A DNA stretch of 64,000 nt, from positions 4,960,001 to 5,024,000 of the forward strand of contig NC_059502.1 in the NCBI RefSeq assembly GCF_914767665.1. Direction: 5' to 3'. The translations under genes and the position numbers were made by a program. Positions 56,826-64,000 of the stretch are shown in pieces; positions within the stretch are counted from its first letter, which is position 1, and every line of letters starts with the position of its first letter. Source of the stretch: Harmonia axyridis (Eukaryota; Arthropoda; Insecta; Coleoptera; Coccinellidae). Under the pieces are notes generated by a model. The model was given only the letters and a program-made list of their open reading frames with translations, was not told the DNA's origin and ran no database searches.

Positions 56826-57741
56826 AATTAATTTTATTTTAATCATTGTATGTGAACAATATTTTGAAGTCGATTATTTTGATGTCGATGTTTTCTATTG
56901 AATGGTCTCGGTGACCATATGGTCACTACTTCACAAACTGCAAATAGGAAATGATTCGAGTTTTTTGTAGACTCGGTAATATACTTGAGAGAGCTGTAGT
57001 AACCACATTATTACTTGTATGCTGTTGAAATGTTTGATATACTCATTAAAAAACACCTTGGACAGAGAAATGGTTACTCCAACTTACTAGAAAAAGTTAA
57101 GTTCAATCTGAGATTATTTTCTAGTGTTATTTCTAGGCATTGCTGAATATTTTATGGAAAATTGCTTCTGAAACAGTATTTATTATGAATAGCTCCCCTA
57201 TAAAATCTTAGATATCTATACTACATAGTGCTGTATATATGTCTCTATTGTGTATCCTGTGAATATAGATATACATCAATTTGTATATAATGGTTTCATT
57301 GTAGATTATTTTTTGTCCACTTTTTCTTTTGATTTTAAATCCTACCAAAAAAAACCGAAATAATGTAATAACAGTATACTTGTTATGGCTCTTGAGGTTA
57401 AAGCAACAAAGCTTTTACAGAACTCATTTGATTTTTTCGCTTGTTTGTGTTCATTGGGTAACTAAAAAAAAACTCATTTGATGTACCTAAGATGACAGTG
57501 AAACACAGTTAAAAAGGCTACAAAGAACAGAATCTTCGTCTTGCATTAGCTCATATCTTCTGAGAGGTATCAAACAGACTTAAAACAGTCTTGTTAAAAA
57601 AAAAAGATGAATCAAATGAACAACTATTCTCCACTTACAAGCAAAAAAGGAAATTTTTTAAGAAAACCTTGAGATGAGACATCTTTTTATACTAATTATT
57701 ATATGAACCATATTGGGGAGATACGATAAAATTTTCATCTA

Positions 57742-58330
57742 CGGTTTGAATGTAACTGACAATGTGAATACAGCAGCCAACAGTGCGTTGCTGTAACTAC
57801 CCTGGTTTTTCTAATAGTTAGGTATATTCACGTTGCCAGTCATATTTTGTGTTGTGTGAGGTGTGGGTTGAAGCTGCATAAGGTCAGCTTCCACTTGATA
57901 GCAAGGGTTTTTTCGCCGTTGGGGATTCTTTTATAAAAACATCTTCTAGGCCTATGTCCCGTATGTCTTTAATGTGACAGCTGTCAAGATATCCAATGCC
58001 TGATAACCATTAGAGCATATATGTGATATAGTGTTGAGCGTTTGGGTTTATTGTTTTCACCTCCGGATTTGAATGAACCTGACACTGTGAACACAGCAGC
58101 TGGCAGTGCGTTGCATAAAAATCCCGGTCATTCTGATATTGTCATTCACTTTGTCTGTGACATTTTTTTGGTGGTTCTGTGAGAGTTGAAGATGACTAAA
58201 GTGTGCTTCCATCTGAAAACGAGGTCTGTTCATTTTCTTGGTGCGGTACAGCGCGTGCGCCGTTGCGGATTCCTACCTAATAAAACCAAGCACTTTTTGA
58301 TGTCCTGTGTTGTTTGATGTGACAGCTTCG
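57742..58330 (+). repeat. Diverged tandem repeat, about 0.3-kb unit
   Basis: 57742-58012 and 58059-58330 align: both have TTTGAATG, ACACAGCAGC or ATACAGCAGC, AGTGCGTTGC, GCGCCGTT/CGCCGTTG GGATTC and end in ATGTGACAGCT. The units are less AT-rich than their surroundings. No coding frame. Probably duplicated transposon ends. Confidence 0.6.
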
Positions 58331-58383
58331 AACCTTTTGCCCCTCTCGATTTCCATTATTTAGTAATTTGTTGATTTTTCTAG

Positions 58384-58607
58384 ATTTTTGGTTTGAGTCG
58401 TCACCCAGATACAGTAAATATAAAATTACTGAAATGGGCAGGTATCAGTGTCCTAGATGTCCAAATTCTTATAAACAAAAGACCCATATGATCAGACATT
58501 TGAATTATGAGTGTGGTGTAGAGCCAAGATTCATCTGCTCGTGTGGAAAAAGATTCAAACAAAGGAGTAACTACAACACACATCGTAGGGGAGCAAGACA
58601 TTGCTAG
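58384..58607 (+). CDS. lola: Lola terminal exon: C2HC finger plus CXC-type finger, 74 aa
   Basis: TTTTTCTAG ends at 58383. The 22-residue leader is DFWFESSPRYSKYKITEMGR.... Finger 1 is C23-C26-H39-C44. Finger 2 has C52-S-C54, one residue between cysteines, then H67-H73 (HX5H). This is the same CXC shortening as in the 38881 exon. Confidence 0.9.
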
Positions 58608-59095
58608 TATACTTACTTGATCGCTGGATGCTGTTCTTACATGACTTGTATATAAAAATTTTGTAGAATGAATATATTGTTAGTTTTTACTGTTGAAGTT
58701 TCTGTGTTTTTTGAAGTTAATCGTACCATCAGAGCTATTACATAGCTTGTATCATTATGGAAACAAAAGATTCAAGATGAAGACAGAATTTAGTGAAAAA
58801 GTTCAATCAATACCTACATGGACAATAAGAAAGAAAATAAGAAATGAACAATAGAGAAATTGAAATGAAGGATTATTAAATGAATTATATACTTCTTATA
58901 AATATAATATGCTTCAAAAAATTGATGGTTTTTGGAAATATATTGATATTCAATGGATTCCATCTTTACTTTGAGAATATCCATTATCAAATGAAATTAA
59001 AAAAATATTTTTTTCTAGAAATTTCATCTAGAGTTTTCGTAAATCCTGTGGTTTTCCGAGAGGTGCATAGTAGTTACTTAATGAACATTTTTCAG
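58608..59095 (+). other. 3' UTR/intron; nothing recognised
   Basis: AT-rich. The open frame at 58880-59179 runs over the next acceptor in the wrong frame and is not a gene. Confidence 0.5.
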
Positions 59096-59265
59096 GTCAT
59101 CTACCCAATTGTCCTTTATGCAGAAAAACATTTTCAAGAATATCTAACTGTCTTCGTCATCAACGACAATGTGGCTTAGAGAAGAAATTGAATTGCAAAT
59201 TTTGTGATTATCGATGTCACAGAAAAGATGCCTTAAACCAGCATATGGCATTGAAGCATTATTAA
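59096..59265 (+). CDS. lola: Lola terminal exon, tandem trio member 1, 56 aa
   Basis: CATTTTTCAG ends at 59095. Finger 1 is C6-C9-H22-C26, with HX3C instead of the usual HX4C. The linker is GLEKKLN. Finger 2 is C34-C37-H50-H55 (CDYRCHRKDALNQH). It is more diverged from the other two members in its leader. Confidence 0.9.
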
Positions 59266-59768
59266 AAAACATTTAATAATGTATGAGGTTGTATTTATTT
59301 CAACAATAATTCAAATGAGAGAAGAAGTAATCTCTAGAAGAATCATAAAATGTTATAAATGTTTGTACAATAAGATCATTTTAAATTTGAGTTTTTTTTT
59401 TATTTTTTTTTCGATTTGAAGGGAACAATAACAACCTTGTCCCTGGATAAATGTCTCTTAAAATCAAATATAGGTACTGGGCGACCCACATAAAACTGTC
59501 TAGTCGAATATTTCCGAAAGTAGGAATTTTCATTTGCATGGTGGACATCACGAATGGAAATCGGGTACTTCTGAATGTGTTAGAATTCTGGTTATGAGTA
59601 TGTTAAAAAATTAGAGGCTTGCCTTCGTTTCGCTATAAAAAATACGTTGGGAATGTTGGATGATTAGCTTTAAGTTTCCAAATTCCCGAACCAATTTTAA
59701 TGAATAGTTGAAAAGTTCAAACAATTTTATTCGGAAATTGCTCACGAACTAAATCAAATATTTTTCAG

Positions 59769-59944
59769 ATTTATCATATCGCCTTAAATGTGAACGCTGT
59801 GGATCAAATTTTACAGTGCAAACCAACTATGATCGTCATAAAAAACAATGTGGCCTAGAGAAAAGACTTCAATGTCCATTTTGTAATTATCGATGTAACA
59901 CAAAATATACCTTGGACCTGCATATGGTAATGAAACATTATTGA
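59769..59944 (+). CDS. lola: Lola terminal exon, tandem trio member 2, 58 aa
   Basis: TTTTTCAG ends at 59768. Finger 1 is C8-C11-H24-C28 (HX3C); linker GLEKRLQ; finger 2 is C36-C39-H52-H57 (CNYRCNTKYTLDLH). The leader DLSYRLK matches DLSDRLK in member 3. The contact residues of finger 2 differ from those of its siblings, suggesting different DNA targets. Confidence 0.9.
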
Positions 59945-60338
59945 AAAAATCTTCTATAATGTATGTATTCTTTTTAATGATAATTCGATGGAAAGAAGAA
60001 TTAATCATAAAATTTGATCATTTGAACTGTTAATTATTTGAGAGTAATAAAATGATGAGAAAATGTCAATACTTATTCTTGAGTTTATAGTTTTTAAAAT
60101 TATTTTCGATTTGATTTGGACAATAACAACTTCATCCCCGAAGAGGACCAATGTCCATGATAAGTCCAATTATACAGGGCGATCCACATAAAACTCTCTA
60201 GTCTAATATTTCCGTGAGTATGAATTTTTATTTGAATTGGGGACATCGTAAATGGAAATAGGGGACAATTGAAAAAATTAAATATTTTTATCCTTCGACA
60301 TCAAAAATTGCCCTAGAAATTAATCGAATATTTTTCAG

Positions 60339-60526
60339 ATTTATCAGATCGCCTCAAGTGTAAACGTTGTGGAACAAAATTCACGAAACAAACCAACTGC
60401 AACCGTCATCAAAAACAATGTGGCCTAGAGAAAAAGCTGCAATGCCAATTTTGTGATTATCGATGTCACAGAAGAGACAAACTGAAATTACACATTTTTA
60501 TGAAACATAATTTGAGCATTATATGA
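60339..60526 (+). CDS. lola: Lola terminal exon, tandem trio member 3, 62 aa
   Basis: ATTTTTCAG ends at 60338. Finger 1 is C8-C11-H24-C28 (HX3C), linker GLEKKLQ, finger 2 is C36-C39-H52-H57 (CDYRCHRRDKLKLH). The introns before members 2 and 3 share ACAATAACAAC and GG(C/G)CGA(C/T)CCACATAAAACT, showing that whole units of about 0.6 kb were duplicated. Confidence 0.9.
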
Positions 60527-61137
60527 TAGTTTTGTTTGAATTGTTCATTAAATAATTTGTTTCATCAGTTCATGTTTCAAATTTTAATGTATTTTATTTG
60601 AAGAGAGATTTGACAAAATTTTGTATTCAAATATTTCTGAAAGAATATATATTTTGATAGTTCTTGGATTCTTCATTTTTGAAACAATAGTAGTGATTTT
60701 GATTGTTTTGTGAGTGCCTTGAACGAAACTATTTCCTGGTAGTAACAGCTCAACTTCATGGTAATCCAGAGGTACTTACATTTTTCAATAAAATAGGTGT
60801 TATTTTTACACACAACAAAGGTTTTTCCTGATAAAAATGGTAAACAAGAAAAAATTAAATATTGCGATTTTCTTTGATGTTACACATTCACTTCTGAGTT
60901 GAAATAGGCAATTTTTCAAATCTACTTGAAATAACCGGCTATATTTGATTTATTTTATATTATTATTTTTTAATTGTATGATTTTGTACTAGTTATTTCT
61001 TCAGTTGAATAGATGCTTGATTTCCACCTTTTTGGCATTTAGAATTTGATTTTAATTTTAGCAAATTTCCGTAGAATTCAATTGTTGTCCTCCTAACCCC
61101 ATAATTGCAATAATTTGATAGATAAATCACGTTTTAG
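60527..61137 (+). other. Intron; nothing recognised
   Basis: AT-rich, no exon, no notable repeat. Confidence 0.5.
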
Positions 61138-61343
61138 GGAAATCTACTTCGAAGGTTTACTGTTGTAGAAGATGCGGCCATATATTCACTAGAGTGGACA
61201 ATTTAAGACGTCATATAAATTATGTATGTGGTAAACCACCGCAGTTTAAGTGCTCCTTATGTGACTATGCTTCAAAGCATAAATACGTATTGACGATGCA
61301 TATGAAAATGAAGCATGGACAATTGCATTTTATGGCTTCGTGA
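61138..61343 (+). CDS. lola: Lola terminal exon: two fingers, 68 aa
   Basis: CACGTTTTAG ends at 61137. Finger 1 is C10-C13-H26-C31, preceded by another Cys at 9 (YCCRRCGHIF). Finger 2 is C39-C42-H55-H60. AATAAA at 61439-61444. Confidence 0.92.
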
Positions 61344-61811
61344 ATAATTAATAAGAATTGACAAATAATTCCACAACATTCTAATCAATTTACGAATTGT
61401 TCATATATTTTATTTTTTTAATTACTACTACTCTCTCAATAAAGTTTTGTAGATTTACTATTCTTTTATTTTAATTCTATTCGGTTTATTTCTTTATAAT
61501 TATTTTCTTGTATTTAGGTTGTGTTTGAGTTGGCTGGAATCAATTTTATGACAGATTTTCATTGGCTTTCTACATTTTCAACCAAATGTTATGCTGCGTA
61601 TGAATTGTTCGAAAAGAAGCTGACAAATTTTGGCATAACATGATAAAACCATATTGGCAATGAATTCAAAACGATTGTCTTCGTAGGTCTTCTTTTGAAC
61701 AGTATATACGCACTAACAATATTGTAGTGATGTTTCAAGATACAACTTTTCAATGGTACAACCTAATTCGTATAAGTTCTCTTCATAAATTCACGGAATT
61801 TTTTATTCCAG

Positions 61812-61993
61812 CTCTGGAATTCCAGTGTCCTCAATGCTTCAGAGCCTACACCCATAGGGCGACTTTGGCTAGGCATCTGAAGTTCGAGTGTCAAGTAGAA
61901 CCGAAATTCCATTGTCCAATATGCTTAAAGAGGTTCAGACAGAAACACCATCTGAAACAACATTTGAATAGTAACTTACATAATAAATTCTAG
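61812..61993 (+). CDS. lola: Lola terminal exon: two fingers, 60 aa
   Basis: TTTATTCCAG ends at 61811. Finger 1 is C6-C9-H22-C27 (FQCPQCFRAYTHRATLARH); finger 2 is C35-C38-H51-H57 (HX5H). The open frame continues upstream into the intron to 61727, but the phase-1 acceptor sets the true start. Confidence 0.92.
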
Positions 61994-62831
61994 TCACCAA
62001 GTAGTGGTTTGTATTATTTATTCCTTCTATAAGGAAAACACAACGGGGGTTATTATCATACAATTATTATTTATCGCAAAAATTTTACAATGTTCTGCCT
62101 TCACATTTGAGAAGGCTTTCACAAATTTCTTTCAAAAACTAAGATGAAATTGCTTTTGTTACAACTGACTCTTTATAATGTAAATGGATTTCTCAACTGT
62201 GATTTTTCAGCTTTTTAGGTATATCCTATTTTATTCATTTATATATTTATGAAATGTGTCTTTTTTTCCTTTGAATCAAATTGGAATTTCGACGAATGTA
62301 TATACTTTTTGACTGCTAACATGAATATACTTACAGAAAGCTCTCGCTTAGAGATCTTGCCGCTATTTTTTTTTAAGCAAAGTTGCCATTACTACCCTCC
62401 ATACTCGCGCGGAGTGGAAACCTCATTTCAAGAGATTTTCAAATGTGATTAAAAAACAACAAAAAGTGTCTTCAACTTTTCATTTCCAATGCCTGAAACG
62501 CATGTGAAGATATCTTTAATTTGTTGAATATTTGAATTATTATAAAAAACCTACAAAATTATTTCGAGTCCAAATGTTAAGTGTGTTGATGTGACTAACT
62601 CAAGTGGAATGTGTTGTTGTTGTATCTAATAAAATGGTAGGTGTTCATGAATTGTTGCTTTAATAATAACCATGCATTTAAGGCAACGATAGAGTTAACC
62701 TGCATCCTAAAATTGTGCTAATGTATCATTTACTTTAGGAGTGTTAGCATCTTGTTTTTTGCTCATAATTTGTTAGCGTTTGTTCCGGCTTATTGTTTTC
62801 CACTTTATTCATTGTTTCAATTTCATTTCAG
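61994..62831 (+). other. Intron; nothing recognised
   Basis: AT-rich. The open frame at 62249-62452 has no splice-phase support or domain. Confidence 0.5.
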
Positions 62832-63013
62832 CTGAATTCTTTTCCTGCAAGCTGTGCCAGAAGAAATATAAGTACAAATGGAATTTATATCGTCACATGA
62901 AATACGAATGTGGCAAACCTCCTCAATTTGTTTGTGAAATTTGTTCCAGAGCTTTCACCCAGAAGAGCAGTGCCAAGGCACATGCTGCGAATATACATGG
63001 AATCCATTCTTGA
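62832..63013 (+). CDS. lola: Lola terminal exon: two fingers, 60 aa
   Basis: AATTTCATTTCAG ends at 62831. Finger 1 is C6-C9-H22-C27 (FSCKLCQKKYKYKWNLYRH); finger 2 is C35-C38-H51-H56. It is the last terminal exon in the window; more may lie to the right. Confidence 0.92.
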
Positions 63014-64000
63014 TTCCTTTGACGGTCACCTAATGGTTAATTTTTGTTGAAATTGATGAAATATTTCTATAAATATTGTGATTTTTGAATTAAAAATATC
63101 AGTTGGCGGAACAGTGTTTTGTCTTACAAATGTCATAGATGAATCCGTAGAAGAAGACTGTCCAGTACTAACAAAATTGAAAAAATATCAATATCATAAA
63201 AGTTGAATAGTGAAGTATTTTTCTATGTCTTGAATTTAGCTTAGACTGTCGCCAAGAAATAAATATATTAATCTACTCCTATTGAATTATATATTCATAT
63301 TCAACTGCTTTTGAGCAATTAATAGTATCTATTAACAAACAGCCGTGAGTAATAATAACTCACTACTATAACTCACTATAATAAATCGGAAAATATGGAT
63401 GTGTGCTTCTATTCGATTGACCGAAAGGGAACATTCCATTATTGTTATTGAGGGGAGGAATGTTCGAGGCAATGTCACTCTTGACGTTTTCAAATTAAGT
63501 TGATATCTAATTATTGTGAATGTTTTGCTGAAAACGATTAATTCAGATAGTGAAGATGAAATATTATATAGTTATACATTTCCAAAAGACAAACAGCTAA
63601 TGTTACCATATAGAATTAATTGCCCGAAAAAATATGAAGGAGTTTGAAAAAATTTTCAAGATTGGTGTAACAGTAAGATCATTAAGTCATCGTTTACAGG
63701 GAATATTTTTTGGAATATTTTAATGCATTTTTATAGGCAACTATTTCGATTTTTCAATAAAGTTCTATGTCTGTACTCGATACTGGATTCGAGCTAGCCG
63801 AAGCTTGTTCGATTGTGATTGGTGGCACTAAGTTTCCATCTCTCTTGTACGGGATCGAGCACATATGTTTATTTCCCGTTCCTTCTGTCTATATTCTAAG
63901 TCTGTATTTTTTTCTTAGTATTTATTGATATAGTCGTAGATAAAGTATAGTATTCAACTTGCGGTAATGGTCATAACTCACTTGATGAATTACAGCACTC
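63014..64000 (+). other. 3' flank with repeat and possible LTR-like end
   Basis: 63050-63130 resembles 28549-28640. At 63452-63466 GAGGGGAGGAA is a purine tract followed by TGTTCGAGG, the layout of a polypurine tract next to an LTR start; TCAATAAAGTTCT near 63755 could be an LTR poly(A) region. The other end is outside the window or not recognisable, so this is only a suggestion. Confidence 0.25.

Noticed and set aside
62249..62452. 67-codon + strand open frame
   Set aside because: No acceptor in phase, no Cys/His finger pattern.
1..64000. CRISPR arrays, operons, rRNA genes
   Set aside because: Nothing of the kind is seen; introns, splice sites and domain content are those of an animal gene.

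Overview
This window is one eukaryotic locus on the + strand: an insect longitudinals lacking (lola) gene. The shared 5' exons encode a BTB/POZ domain with the Lola signature (FCLRWNNHQ near the start, DKHPI and MYRGEVNISQDQL further on). This is followed by a basic patch and an acidic tail ending in GEGSSQ, as in Drosophila Lola. The DNA is strongly AT-rich with long introns and many decayed DNA transposons. The protein and repeat content suggest a holometabolous insect, most likely a beetle; the species cannot be fixed from the sequence alone.

Layout. About 1-1278 is a CpG-richer 5' region with one or two candidate promoters and a 5' UTR intron. The coding start is at 1285. Shared exon 1 (to 1458) and shared exon 2 (1654-2380) give 300 codons plus one extra base (G), so the shared part ends in phase 1. 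A 90-nt cassette exon (4314-4403, phase 1 to 1) is homologous to the short shared segment that follows GSSQ in fly Lola. A possible 36-nt microexon (4496-4531) follows.

From 2522 to the right edge there is a long array of alternative terminal exons. Each begins at a pyrimidine-rich AG, each is in frame with the phase-1 donor (first residue therefore always G, A, D, E or V), and each carries its own stop. I count 33 zinc-finger terminal exons. Most encode a C2HC finger followed after about 7 residues by a C2H2 finger; one has four fingers and one has a single finger. Five more phase-compatible terminal exons encode other things: two Pipsqueak-type helix-turn-helix domains (2522-2802, 18691-18881), a CENP-B/Tc5-type DNA-binding region captured from a Tigger/pogo transposase (22669-23120), a complete 60-residue POU-type homeodomain (54109-54329), and a weak DUF4806-like segment that may only be transposon debris (11962-12191).

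How it works. Each mRNA would join the common BTB exons to one terminal exon. This gives a family of transcription factors with one dimerisation domain and interchangeable DNA-binding domains. In Drosophila lola this is done by alternative splicing and partly by trans-splicing. The novelty here is that the array has grown beyond zinc fingers by acquiring unrelated DNA-binding folds. It is also still duplicating: a 1.4-kb tandem duplication at 43751-47623, an exon trio at 59096-60526, a neighbour pair at 38881/40441, and a fused pair at 26169/27018.

Mobile elements in the introns include hAT (45343-46436, with TIRs and an 8-bp target duplication), mariner, piggyBac, Tigger and CACTA-like remnants, a 676-bp foldback element (39636-40311), and smaller MITE-like pieces. 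Three minus-strand segments with good splice signals (30595-30672, 23626-23766, 20876-21088) hint at a small nested antisense gene, but this is uncertain. No tRNA, rRNA or CRISPR was found.
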